A stretch of DNA of 13,220 bases from Pseudomonadota bacterium (GCA_030597865.1 JAUVQZ010000058.1:1-13220), one strand, 5' to 3'; counted from the stretch's first letter, positions 1 to 7,249 are shown. The notes: generated by a model not told the origin, from the sequence alone. Numbers and translations: made by a program.

Positions 1-564
1 AACGGCAGCAAGGTAATCTTTTATTTCACCGCTGAAAACAGGGTGGACTTCCGGGCCCTGGTCAAGGATCTGGTCCAAGAGTTCAGGACCAGGGTCGAGA
101 TGCGGCAGGTGGGGGTACGCCATGAGACAAAAATGCTCGGCGGCTTGGGCGGCTGTGGTCGAGAGCTGTGCTGCTCCTCCTATATTGACAATTTCGCCGC
201 CGTCTCCATTAAGATGGCCAAGGAGCAGAACCTGCCCCTGAACCCCACCAAAATCTCCGGTATCTGCAACCGCCTCCTCTGCTGTCTCACCTATGAGTTC
301 CCCATGTACAAGGAGATCAGGCGTAAGATGCCGCGCTGTGGCAAGATCATCAGCCTCGACAATAGGTCCCTGAAGGTGATTAAGCATAATGTCCTGGAAG
401 AATCCATCACCGTCATCGACCCGGAAGACCGCTCCGCCACCATTGACCTGCCCCGTTCCACCTGGGAGCCGGTGGCCCAGAAGATGCGCCAGCAGCAGAG
501 CAAAGGTCCCCGACCCGACAAGAAACCCAAAAAGCCCTCCAAGCCACGGGTAAGGCAGAAATGA
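1..564 (+). CDS. ricT: PSP1-domain protein RicT/YaaT family, 5' truncated by the window edge
   Basis: The reading frame is open from base 1, so the N-terminus lies outside the window; 187 codons are visible. The visible part is the PSP1 C-terminal region, with the family's cysteine clusters: GGCGRELCC near base 150-175 and CNRLLCCLTYE near base 265-295. In Bacillus, RicT (YaaT) forms the RicAFT complex, which carries Fe-S clusters and affects RNase Y-dependent RNA maturation and phosphorelay output; outside Firmicutes the role is less clear. The last 25 or so residues are Lys/Pro-rich (KPKKPSKPRVRQK), a likely basic disordered tail. The stop codon overlaps the metG start as ATGA (561-564), implying translational coupling. 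In many deltaproteobacteria I recall the order holB-ricT-metG, so holB may lie just upstream. The family call is strong; the function in this organism is inferred. Confidence 0.9.
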   Translation, partial: NGSKVIFYFTAENRVDFRALVKDLVQEFRTRVEMRQVGVRHETKMLGGLGGCGRELCCSSYIDNFAAVSIKMAKEQNLPLNPTKISGICNRLLCCLTYEFPMYKEIRRKMPRCGKIISLDNRSLKVIKHNVLEESITVIDPEDRSATIDLPRSTWEPVAQKMRQQQSKGPRPDKKPKKPSKPRVRQK

Positions 565-2468
565 CCACCTATATCACCACCCCCATATTTTACGTCAATG
601 CCCAGCCCCATCTCGGCCACGCCTATTCCACCATTGTTGCCGACACCTACGCCCGCTTCAAAAGATTAAGCGGTGACAATGTCCGTTTCCAGACCGGCAC
701 GGACGAGCATGGCGACAAGATCGTCCAGGCAGCAGAGGGGGCCGGTGAATCCCCCCAGTCCTATGTTGACCGGATAAGCGCCCTCTTTCGCGACTCCTGG
801 CCCCCCCTGGAGATTGAGCCGGACAACTTCATCCGCACCACGGATCACGACCATATCAAAAACGTCCAGGCCATCCTCCAGAAGGTCCATGACCAGGGCG
901 ACATCTATTTCAGCGAATATGAAGGCCTCTACTGCCAGGGCTGCGAACGCTTTCTCACCGAAAAGGAGCTGATTGAGGGCAATTGCCCGGACCACCTCAA
1001 GCCGCCGGCAAAGATCCGCGAACAGAACTATTTTTTCAAGATGGGCACGTACCAGGAGTGGCTCATCGATCACATCAACTCCAATCCCGACTTCATCACC
1101 CCGGCACGCTACAAGAACGAGATGCTCTCCTTTCTCAGCGAGCCCCTGGAGGACCTCTGCATCTCCAGACCCACCAGCCGCCTGACCTGGGGTATCCCCC
1201 TGCCCTTTGACGACAAGTTTGTCACCTATGTCTGGTTTGACGCCCTGATCAACTACCTCACCGGTCTGGGCTATCCGGATGATGAGAAATTTGCCACCTA
1301 CTGGCCGGTGGCCGAGCATGTCATCGCTAAAGACATCCTCAAGCCCCACGCCATCTTCTGGCCCACCATGCTCAAGGCCATGGGCCTGGAGCCCTATAAA
1401 AAGCTCCATGTCCACGGCTACTGGAACATGGGCGAGGCCAAGATGAGCAAATCCCTGGGCAATGTGGTGGGCCCCAAGGAGATGGTGGAGGAGTTCGGCG
1501 CTGATGTGGTGCGCTACTTCCTGCTGCGCGACATGTCCTTTGGCCTGGACTCCTCCTTTTCGGCCGAGGCCGTGGTGGGCCGCCAGAACTCTGATCTGGC
1601 CAATGACCTGGGCAATCTCTTTTCCCGCTCCCTGACCATGGTGGGCAAATTTATGGACGGCAGGGTGCCCGAACCTGGCGAGCCCCGGCAGATTGACACG
1701 GCCCTGGCCGGGGCCTGCACCGCCATGGTGGAGACCTACAGCAAAGAGATGACTGACTTTCGTTTTCACCTGGCCCTGCAGGCGGTCTGGGAGGTGGTGG
1801 GCAAGGCCAATAAGTACATCGTTGAAAATGCCCCCTGGGATATGGTCAAGGACGAGGAGCAAAAAAGGCACCTGGGCACGGTCTTCTACTATCTCCTGGA
1901 AAGTTTGCGCATCATTGCCCTGGCCGTGGAGCCTATTATGCCAAGCGCTGCCGCCAAAATGCGGGCCGGTCTTGGTGTGGACAATAGGGGTGATCTGGCC
2001 ACACTTGCCGCCTGGGGCCGCCTGGCGCCCGGCACGGCCATTACCAAGCCCGAACCCCTCTTTCCCCGCATGGAAAAGAAAAAAGGCGGCCAGCAGCCCG
2101 CCAAAAAGGAAAAAAATCCAGCTAAGGGTAAGGAAAAAGCCCCTGAAGGGCTTATCACCTTTGAAGAGTTCGGCAGGGTGGAGCTGCGGGTGGCAGAAAT
2201 TATTGGCGCTGAAAAAATCAAAAAATCGGACAGGTTGCTCAAACTCACGGTCAGGGCTCCGGAAGAACGGGTCATCGTCGCCGGTATTGCCGAGCATTAC
2301 CAGCCTGAAGACCTGCCGGGCCGCCGGGTCATCATCGTTGCCAACCTCAAACCGGCAAAACTGATGGGCGTCCCCTCCCAGGGCATGGTGCTGGCGGCCA
2401 AGGATGGCGATCGGCTGGTACTGGCTCAAGTCCCAGCCGAGGTTGCGGTGGGCTCCCGGGTGGCCTGA
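561..2468 (+). CDS. metG: Methionyl-tRNA synthetase with C-terminal tRNA-binding domain
   Basis: A cytosolic class I aminoacyl-tRNA synthetase that charges tRNA-Met (initiator and elongator) with methionine using ATP. The 635-residue protein has the HIGH-type motif HLGH at residues 17-20 and KMSKS at 294-298. A zinc knuckle in the CP domain uses C125, C128, C142 and H145, the CxxC...CxxH form rather than the four-Cys double knuckle of E. coli. An anticodon-binding helical domain follows, then a Lys-rich linker (about 507-530), then a Trbp111/EMAPII-like OB-fold domain from about 534 to the end (FEEFGRVELRVAEI... LKPAKLMGVPSQGM). That appended domain helps dimerisation and tRNA binding in bacterial MetRS. 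The ATG at 561 is preceded by AAGG at 552-555 and overlaps the ricT stop by 4 bp. The long open frame on the opposite strand is a codon-bias shadow. Length and motifs are complete. Confidence 0.98.
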   Translation: MTTYITTPIFYVNAQPHLGHAYSTIVADTYARFKRLSGDNVRFQTGTDEHGDKIVQAAEGAGESPQSYVDRISALFRDSWPPLEIEPDNFIRTTDHDHIKNVQAILQKVHDQGDIYFSEYEGLYCQGCERFLTEKELIEGNCPDHLKPPAKIREQNYFFKMGTYQEWLIDHINSNPDFITPARYKNEMLSFLSEPLEDLCISRPTSRLTWGIPLPFDDKFVTYVWFDALINYLTGLGYPDDEKFATYWPVAEHVIAKDILKPHAIFWPTMLKAMGLEPYKKLHVHGYWNMGEAKMSKSLGNVVGPKEMVEEFGADVVRYFLLRDMSFGLDSSFSAEAVVGRQNSDLANDLGNLFSRSLTMVGKFMDGRVPEPGEPRQIDTALAGACTAMVETYSKEMTDFRFHLALQAVWEVVGKANKYIVENAPWDMVKDEEQKRHLGTVFYYLLESLRIIALAVEPIMPSAAAKMRAGLGVDNRGDLATLAAWGRLAPGTAITKPEPLFPRMEKKKGGQQPAKKEKNPAKGKEKAPEGLITFEEFGRVELRVAEIIGAEKIKKSDRLLKLTVRAPEERVIVAGIAEHYQPEDLPGRRVIIVANLKPAKLMGVPSQGMVLAAKDGDRLVLAQVPAEVAVGSRVA

Positions 2469-2469
2469 C

Positions 2470-2722
2470 CCCCTCGACCCTTCGACAAGCTCAGGGCACC
2501 GCAGGCTCAGGCTCAGGGCACCGCAAGCTCAGGCCATCGCCTTTTTTAAGACAAGCTCGCTGGACCGCCTTCCCAGCAAAACACCCGGCCGTTGAGCCTG
2601 TCGAAACGCCTTGGATACACCGATGGGGTTGGAGAAAAACCCTTCGACCCTTCGACAGGCTCAGGGCACCGCAGGCCCAGGGAGCTTAACAGTGTGAGCA
2701 GTTCAAAACACCCGTCCGTCAT
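2470..2722. repeat. Palindromic repeat cluster 1 (degenerate copies)
   Basis: This fills the metG to hypothetical-gene spacer. Forward units are at 2474-2496 (a TTCGACAAGCTCAGGG variant) and 2640-2666 (with a duplicated CCCTTCGA lead-in). An inverted unit, GTTGAGCCTGTCGAAACG, is at 2591-2608 and is followed by CCTTGGATA, exactly as in cluster 3 at 13027. A spacer remnant, AGCAGTTCAAAACACCCGTC, is at 2697-2716. Short direct repeats (GGCTCAGGGCACCGCA and variants) at 2488-2532 suggest local duplication. No protein-coding signal is convincing here. The units are inverted and can fold into hairpins, so this may be a REP-like element or act as a transcript 3' structure for metG. Confidence 0.85.
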
Positions 2723-2764
2723 CAGTCCGTAGTACATCATTATCAACCCTGCAACTATCCTGTA

Positions 2765-3064
2765 ATGACGACACTTCCAACCATTTTTCTTACACCCACC
2801 CTGCAAGGCGCCAAGGAACATGGCGTCGAGGCCCTGATCCTGCCTGACGACCAGGGCCTCATCCTCTTCCCTGCCGGATTTACCCCCTCCGCCCAAGCCA
2901 TTCTCCTGAAAAAAATGGCCACCGGGCTCCATGGCGCCCAACCCCCAGCAGACCCCCAGGAGCAACCGCCAGAAAACAGCGGCACCGATGCAGCCCCGAC
3001 CAATATCGACTGCCAGGTCTCCGTGGAAGAACGGGCCCAGCTCTTTAAATTCCTTACCGGTTAA
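2765..3064 (+). CDS. Small protein of unknown function upstream of the FlhG-like ATPase
   Basis: I do not recognise this 99-residue protein. The N-terminal half (about 1-58) looks foldable: alternating hydrophobic stretches (PTIFLTP, VEALILPDDQGLILFPAGF, AQAILLKKMA) would give a small alpha/beta unit. Residues about 58-82 are Pro/Gln/Glu/Ala-rich and probably disordered. The C-terminus (VSVEERAQLFKFLTG) looks like a short amphipathic helix. The ATG at 2765 has no clear Shine-Dalgarno sequence. It is kept as a real gene because codon use matches the neighbours and because it ends only 6 bp before the ATPase start, implying co-transcription. By context it might be an accessory to the ATPase or the division/polarity operon; no function can be assigned. 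Confidence 0.65.
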   Translation: MTTLPTIFLTPTLQGAKEHGVEALILPDDQGLILFPAGFTPSAQAILLKKMATGLHGAQPPADPQEQPPENSGTDAAPTNIDCQVSVEERAQLFKFLTG

Positions 3065-3070
3065 GCCCCT

Positions 3071-3844
3071 ATGAGCACCGCAAAAAAATCCCCCCCCATT
3101 CTCTGCATCAGCAGCGGCAAGGGCGGCGTGGGAAAAACAACCTTTTCAGTAAATCTGGCCACTGCCCTGGCCCAAAGAGATGTCAAGACACTGCTTATCG
3201 ACGGCGACCTGGGCCTGGGTAATGTGGATGTGGTCCTCGGCATCCAGGTGGACCACACCATCCGGGAAACAGTTGAAAATGGCCTTGATCCCGCCTCCAT
3301 CATCATAGAGGTGCAAAAAAATCTCTTTGTCCTGCCGGCAAGCTCCGGCGTCCCGGAAATGACCGGCCTGAGCCATGAGAACCAGCTCCTCCTCTCCTCA
3401 GTTTTGGAAAAAATAATCACGGATTTCGACCTGGTCCTGGTTGATACCGCGGCCGGCATAGGCGCCTCTGTTCTCTGGTTCAACAAATGGGCAAGTGCCA
3501 ACATCATTATCATCACCCCGGACCCGACCTCCCTCACCGACGGCTATGCCCTGATGAAGGTCCTCGCCTCCCGCCAGGGGAAAAAGGGGTTCCAACTCGT
3601 TGTCAACAATGTTAAAAGTAAAGCAGAGGCCTTAAACACCTTCACCAATATGGCCAAGGTGCTCAGCCAATTTTTACAGGAAACCCCCACCTACCTGGGT
3701 CCGCTGCCAAAGGACACCAAGGTGATCCAGGCAATCCGCAGCCAGACACCCTTCCTGCTCAGCGCACCTGATTGCCCGGCGGCAAGGGCCATCCATCTGA
3801 TTGCCAACCAACTTCTGAAGCAGGCTGGACTCCAGGGTGCCTGA
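3071..3844 (+). CDS. MinD/ParA-family ATPase, FlhG (YlxH)-like
   Basis: A deviant Walker A P-loop ATPase of 257 residues. The N-terminal motif SSGKGGVGKTT holds the signature lysine K17 and the P-loop K22. LLIDGDLGLGNVDVVLG (41-57) contains the switch aspartates D44 and D46, and VLVDTAAGIG (122-131) is the Walker B/switch II region with D125. The stretch TPDPTSLTDGYALMKVL is typical of FlhG rather than classical MinD. These ATPases dimerise on ATP, often bind membrane through a C-terminal amphipathic helix, and set the position or number of polar flagella or the division site. No flhF, fliA or min genes are visible; the neighbours are yggT and divIVA, so a role in pole or septum positioning is also possible. 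The first codons carry an A7 run directly followed by T and a C8 run (3082-3097). No strong ribosome binding site is seen; it is probably coupled to the gene 6 bp upstream. Confidence 0.9.
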   Translation: MSTAKKSPPILCISSGKGGVGKTTFSVNLATALAQRDVKTLLIDGDLGLGNVDVVLGIQVDHTIRETVENGLDPASIIIEVQKNLFVLPASSGVPEMTGLSHENQLLLSSVLEKIITDFDLVLVDTAAGIGASVLWFNKWASANIIIITPDPTSLTDGYALMKVLASRQGKKGFQLVVNNVKSKAEALNTFTNMAKVLSQFLQETPTYLGPLPKDTKVIQAIRSQTPFLLSAPDCPAARAIHLIANQLLKQAGLQGA

Positions 3845-3870
3845 ACCACAAACCTCCCCATCACGGATCT

Positions 3871-4173
3871 ATGGCCATTATCAAGATTTTCCTACAAGCA
3901 GTTGCCGGTCTGACCAACTTCATCCTCAATGCCTACATGATCATTTTGCTGGCCCGGGCCATCATCTCCTGGGTAAGCCCTGATCCTTACAACCCCATTG
4001 TCCGCATCCTCCACAATGTAACCGAGCCGGTCCTCTACCGGGTCCGCAGGGCCCTGCCCTTTACCTACAGATCCGGAATGGATTTTTCACCGCTCCTGGT
4101 TATGCTGGTTATTATTTTTCTGCAGGATTTTTTAGTTAAGACTCTCTACTATATAGCCTCTGCCGTCGGTTGA
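3871..4173 (+). CDS. yggT: YggT family inner-membrane protein
   Basis: A 100-residue integral membrane protein. The family signature is seen as two hydrophobic segments (about residues 14-33 and 72-95) flanking a conserved loop, ISWVSPDPYNPIVRIL...VTEPVLYRVRRALP. The ATG at 3871 (MAIIKIFLQ) was chosen over the upstream in-frame ATG at 3772, because the longer form would overlap the ATPase gene by 73 bp and adds a hydrophilic extension not seen in the family. YggT proteins are linked to osmotic or ion tolerance in E. coli and to cell division or photosystem distribution in plastids and cyanobacteria; the bacterial mechanism is not settled. It lies 26 bp after the ATPase and 34 bp before divIVA. 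The yggT-divIVA adjacency is widespread in bacteria and supports a division-associated role. Confidence 0.92.
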   Translation: MAIIKIFLQAVAGLTNFILNAYMIILLARAIISWVSPDPYNPIVRILHNVTEPVLYRVRRALPFTYRSGMDFSPLLVMLVIIFLQDFLVKTLYYIASAVG

Positions 4174-4193
4174 GAGAACAGACAATTCCCATA

Positions 4194-4200
4194 GGGAGAT
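4194..4200 (+). promoter_or_regulatory. Ribosome binding site of the divIVA-domain gene
   Basis: AGGGAGA about 7 bases before the ATG at 4208 is a good Shine-Dalgarno match. It is the only clear one in this operon; the three genes upstream have weak or no visible sites. Confidence 0.6.
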
Positions 4201-4207
4201 ACAGGCA

Positions 4208-5116
4208 ATGACCACCATGCTACTTAGCCCTGAAAACATCCAAAACCAACAGTTCCATGTACGCTTCCGCGGCTTTGATGTCGATGAGGTGGACGCATTC
4301 CTTGAAAAGGTTGCCGAGAATTATCTCGTCCTGGTTAATGAGAATGAGAAATTAAAGGATGCGATGACGGCCATTGAGGGCGAAAGGGACCAGATCCAGT
4401 CCCAGGAACGCACCTTTAAAAACGCCATCATCTCGGCCCAGAATATTGCCGATGAAATGCAGGCCAAGGCCCAGCAGGAGGCCCATGTTCTCAAGGAAAA
4501 TGCCCGCCTGGAGGCCGCGGCCATGATCGATGCGGCCAAAGAGCAGGAGACCACCCTCAAGGAACAGATTAGCTCTCTTCTCCTTGAGAAGCAGCAACTC
4601 AAGGATGATCTGCATGGCTTTCTCATGTCCCACATGGATCGCCTGGACAGTCAGTATCCCGACGGCCACCATAACGCTGGCCCCAAAGAACAACCCCCTG
4701 GCAAAGCCACGCCGCAGCCCTCCATCATTGGTGATATCAGCGGCCCCGGCACAGATGCCCCTGTCCAGGAAGCCGAACCGCTGGTCGATGAGCCCCGGGA
4801 AGAAGAAGGGCCGGAAGCAGCTGTGTTCAGCGATGTGCCAGGGGAGGCTGAGGTGGATGACCTGGCCCATCTTTATGAAAAAATTGATCTCTCCGATATC
4901 GGTGAAGATGGCCTGGTTGAACCGGCCCCAAGCCCGGCTGAGGGGGAAAAGGCGCCGGTCCTCTTTGCCACCGATGAACTGGACGATCTTGACCTCACCA
5001 TGCCCGACCTTGACGGCGACATGCTCTTTAGCCTGGATGATCCCCTTGACGATCAGCTCGAACCCGAGGTCACCATCAACCCACTGGAGGTGGAGAAAGA
5101 CTCCGGCAAGGAGTAA
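4208..5116 (+). CDS. divIVA: DivIVA-domain protein with long acidic C-terminal tail
   Basis: The 302-residue protein begins with the DivIVA N-terminal signature LSPENIQNQQFHVRFRGFDVDEVDAFLEKV (about residues 6-35), the part that binds negatively curved membrane. A coiled coil rich in Glu/Lys/Gln/Ala follows (about 35-140: NENEKLKDAM, QEAHVLKENARLEAAAMIDAAKEQE, LLLEKQQLKDDL). The remainder (about 155-302) is Pro-rich and strongly acidic, with repeated D/E-L phrases such as DDLAHLYEKIDLSDI, DELDDLDLTMPDLDGD and SLDDPLDDQLEPE. DivIVA proteins self-assemble at poles and septa and recruit partners, among them ParA/MinD-type proteins, which fits the ATPase two genes upstream. A good ribosome binding site (GGGAGA at 4195-4200) precedes the ATG. 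The domain call is firm; partners are inferred. Confidence 0.93.
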   Translation: MTTMLLSPENIQNQQFHVRFRGFDVDEVDAFLEKVAENYLVLVNENEKLKDAMTAIEGERDQIQSQERTFKNAIISAQNIADEMQAKAQQEAHVLKENARLEAAAMIDAAKEQETTLKEQISSLLLEKQQLKDDLHGFLMSHMDRLDSQYPDGHHNAGPKEQPPGKATPQPSIIGDISGPGTDAPVQEAEPLVDEPREEEGPEAAVFSDVPGEAEVDDLAHLYEKIDLSDIGEDGLVEPAPSPAEGEKAPVLFATDELDDLDLTMPDLDGDMLFSLDDPLDDQLEPEVTINPLEVEKDSGKE

Positions 5117-5292
5117 TAGTTTACCCACCCTCCCCACTTGCACTCTCTTGTTGAGATGTCGGCCATGGGCATTGGTGAAGCATACTGGTTTTAAGATTTA
5201 CAGTTTGCAGCTCACGCTTCGAGGTAGTTATATCCCAGGGTTCTGTTCAATCCCCCTTGAGGTGGGTGCCAAGCTCCCCCTGGCAAACAAAC

Positions 5293-5329
5293 AAAAAGGC
5301 CCGCTGACATCTTGTCAGCGGGCCTTTTT
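5293..5329. terminator. Bidirectional Rho-independent terminator
   Basis: A perfect inverted repeat: AAAAAGGCCCGCTGACA, a 3-base loop (TCT), then TGTCAGCGGGCCTTTTT. The 17-bp stem has a GC-rich core, with an A tract on one side and a T tract on the other, so it gives a hairpin plus U run when read from either strand. It sits between the convergent ends of the divIVA gene (plus, ends 5116) and yajC (minus, ends 5370) and should stop both transcripts. The 176 bases between divIVA and the hairpin hold no gene that I can support. Confidence 0.95.
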
Positions 5330-5369
5330 GTATTTTGAATCGCTCCCGGCAATTTTATCTCTTACTGGC

Positions 5370-5702
5370 TCAGCCGCTTGAGGTGCAGGCGGGCTGCTGG
5401 CCAGCATCGGCAGGCATGGAGATGGCTGACCGGGAAACCTTGATCCGGACGCCATCAGCAATTTCAAGGGTGGCCACGGTATCGGTGAGACCGGTGATCT
5501 TGCCGTAGATACCGCCGCCGCTTATCACCTCATCACCTTTTTTCAGGGCGCCTAAGAAGTCCTGCTGGAGACGGGCCTTTTTCTGCTGGGGCCGGATGAG
5601 CAGGAAGTAAAAGACGACGAAGATAAGAATCATCGGGATAAAACTGGCAAAGGTGCTGGGACCGGCGGCAGCGCCGTCAGCAGCGTAGGCTAAAGTGGTC
5701 AT
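5370..5702 (-). CDS. yajC: Preprotein translocase accessory subunit YajC
   Basis: A 110-residue inner-membrane protein with one N-terminal transmembrane helix (about residues 20-37, FIPMILIFVVFYFLLIRP). The hallmark RPQQKKARLQQDFLGALKKGDEVISGGGIYGKITGL follows, then a small cytosolic beta domain. YajC associates with SecD-SecF and stimulates Sec-dependent export. The start at 5702 is supported by GGAG at 5711-5714 on the minus strand. It is the second gene of a tgt-yajC pair, 68 bp after tgt, as in E. coli. Here, however, the terminator at 5293-5329 follows directly instead of secD and secF. The last residues (GQQPACTSSG) form a short hydrophilic tail. Confidence 0.96.
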   Translation of the reverse strand: MTTLAYAADGAAAGPSTFASFIPMILIFVVFYFLLIRPQQKKARLQQDFLGALKKGDEVISGGGIYGKITGLTDTVATLEIADGVRIKVSRSAISMPADAGQQPACTSSG

Positions 5703-5710
5703 TGATTTTT

Positions 5711-5714
5711 CTCC
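5711..5714 (-). promoter_or_regulatory. Ribosome binding site of yajC
   Basis: GGAG on the minus strand lies 8 bases before the yajC ATG (5702) and fixes that start. Confidence 0.6.
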
Positions 5715-5770
5715 AAATTGGTAATGCTTTAAAAAGCGAAATACATTTCTTTACATTTATTGTTGTTGGC

Positions 5771-6880
5771 CTAGACCTCTCGCTGGGCATAAAATGCCCT
5801 TCTAAACTCCACAAAGCGATCTTCGTCAATGGCCCTTCTGATCTCCGTCATCAAATTTACAAAATAATGGAGATTATGCACGGTATTTAGGTGGGAGGCC
5901 AAAATTTCCCTGGTCATGAAAAGATGACGCAGATAGGCCCGGGAATAATTGCGGCAGGTGTAACAGCTGCAGTTTTCATCCACCGGCAGCGGATCACGTT
6001 GATAGCGCGCGTTTTTTATAACAAGCCTGCCCCGGGAAGTAAAGAGCATTCCATTTCTGGCATTGCGGGTGGGCATAACGCAGTCAAACATATCAACGCC
6101 CCGGTAAACGCACTCCACCAAATCCTCGGGGGTGCCCACGCCCATCACGTATTTGGCGTGGTCGTGGGGCAAGAGGGCCGCGCCATGCTCGGTGAGGTCA
6201 TACATCTGCTGGCGCGGCTCGCCCACGGACAGACCACCCAGGGCGTAGCCATCAAAACCTATCTCAAAAAGCTCATCCATTGCCATCTCCCGCAACTGGG
6301 GATACATGCCGCCCTGGACAATGCCGAAGAGGAGCTGGCCGGTGGTGCGATCCTGCACGTCCCGGCAGCGTTTGGCCCAGCGACTGGTGAGCCTGGTGGC
6401 GGCATGGGTCTCTTTTTCCGTGGCCGGATATGGGATACAGGTATCAAGGACCATCATGATATCAGAACCCAGGTCCTCCTGGATGGCCACGGCATCCTCA
6501 GGGCTGAGAAACTTCATAGAGCCGTCGATATGGGACTTGAAGGTGGCGCCCTCCTCGGTGATCTTGGCCAGCTCCTTGAGGCTGAAGATCTGGAAACCAC
6601 CACTGTCGGTGAGGATGGGGCCGTGCCAGTTCATGAATGAATGCAGCCCGCCAAGTTCACGGATCAGCCCATGACCGGGACGCAGGAAGAGATGATAGGT
6701 GTTGGCCAGGATGATCTGGGCCTCCAGGGCCTGGAGGTCCTCCGGCGTCACTGCCTTGACCGTGGCCTGGGTACCCACCGGCATAAAGATGGGGGTCTGA
6801 AAGGTACCGTGGCCGGTCTTCACCTCACCACGGCGGGCCGGGCATTGGGAGGAGGTGGAATGGAGGATGAAAGCAGACAT
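5771..6880 (-). CDS. tgt: tRNA-guanine(34) transglycosylase (queuine tRNA-ribosyltransferase)
   Basis: Exchanges G34 of GUN-anticodon tRNAs (Asp, Asn, His, Tyr) for preQ1, the last base-swap step towards queuosine. The 369-residue TIM-barrel enzyme is full length. LTDSGGFQ carries D92 (general acid/base; D89 in E. coli), GVDMFDCVMPTRNARNG carries the nucleophile D266, FGIVQGG (185-191) and ALGGLSVGE (213-221) form the substrate pocket, and zinc is held by C304, C306, C309 and H335. All are offset by 2-3 from the E. coli numbering, so nothing is missing. One small deviation is LDTCIPYPA around 145-153, where DECxPYPA is more usual. It is followed by yajC after 68 bp (probable operon). Upstream, a weak GGTG precedes the ATG, and the repeat-bounded spacer separates it from rph on the same strand. 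Confidence 0.98.
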   Translation of the reverse strand: MSAFILHSTSSQCPARRGEVKTGHGTFQTPIFMPVGTQATVKAVTPEDLQALEAQIILANTYHLFLRPGHGLIRELGGLHSFMNWHGPILTDSGGFQIFSLKELAKITEEGATFKSHIDGSMKFLSPEDAVAIQEDLGSDIMMVLDTCIPYPATEKETHAATRLTSRWAKRCRDVQDRTTGQLLFGIVQGGMYPQLREMAMDELFEIGFDGYALGGLSVGEPRQQMYDLTEHGAALLPHDHAKYVMGVGTPEDLVECVYRGVDMFDCVMPTRNARNGMLFTSRGRLVIKNARYQRDPLPVDENCSCYTCRNYSRAYLRHLFMTREILASHLNTVHNLHYFVNLMTEIRRAIDEDRFVEFRRAFYAQREV

Positions 6881-6898
6881 GGTTTACACCTGAATATC

Positions 6899-7236
6899 GA
6901 ATTTTGAATGCTGAATTTTGAATGCCCAAGTGTATCTATTCAGGTTGTTTAGGCTGAAGGCTAAAGGCTGTTAGTCAAAACGCAGGAAAGAATCTTTTAT
7001 CATCTATTAAAATAAAGATCATGAATCATATAGCTTGAGAAACAGAACAAAGGCTAAAAATCATCTTCACCTAATAGCACCCCAAGGGTATTCGAAGTCT
7101 ACGCTTATCTCCTGCGGGGCACCTACAGCCTAAACAGCTAACACGCTGAACAGTTACGCCCAAGTTAATGTACTTTTCAGATTTCAATCAAGACGTCTTC
7201 CGCCCTTGGTTATTCAAAATTCAGCATTCAATATTC
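6899..7236. repeat. 338-bp intergenic block bounded by nested inverted repeats
   Basis: This lies in the 369-bp spacer between tgt and rph. The outer arms are 6899-6930 and 7205-7236: 32 bases each, 29 of 32 complementary by hand alignment. Each arm is built from a short-period phrase (GAATTTTGAATGC, then GAATTTTGAATG). A perfect inner pair, TGTTTAGGCTG, is at 6946-6956 with its inverse at 7126-7136, and the left inner arm continues as GGCTGAAGGCTAAAGGCTG. The interior is AT-rich compared with the neighbours. No open frame of useful length, tRNA or promoter can be supported. It could be a MITE-like element or a pair of insertion-prone repeat tails; no transposase is present. Confidence 0.8.
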
Positions 7237-7249
7237 TGCGGTCCTCTTA

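Noticed and set aside
666..2429. Open frame of 587 codons on the minus strand, antisense to metG
   Set aside because: It is fully inside metG, its translation has no recognisable motif and has the His/Gly/Leu-rich look of a GC-biased antisense shadow; metG is certain.
2546..2965. Minus-strand frame of 139 codons through repeat cluster 1
   Set aside because: It runs through repeat units and over the 99-residue plus-strand gene; the translation reflects repeats rather than a protein.
3772..3870. Longer start for YggT
   Set aside because: It would overlap the ATPase gene and add a hydrophilic leader not typical of the family; the ATG at 3871 gives the standard protein.
4352..5143. Open frame of 263 codons on the minus strand, opposite the divIVA gene
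   Set aside because: The DivIVA signature, coiled coil and ribosome binding site are all on the plus strand; the opposite frame is a by-product of codon bias.
5891..6640. Open frame of 249 codons on the plus strand, opposite tgt
   Set aside because: Tgt on the minus strand has every catalytic and zinc residue; the plus-strand product has no family resemblance and is a shadow.
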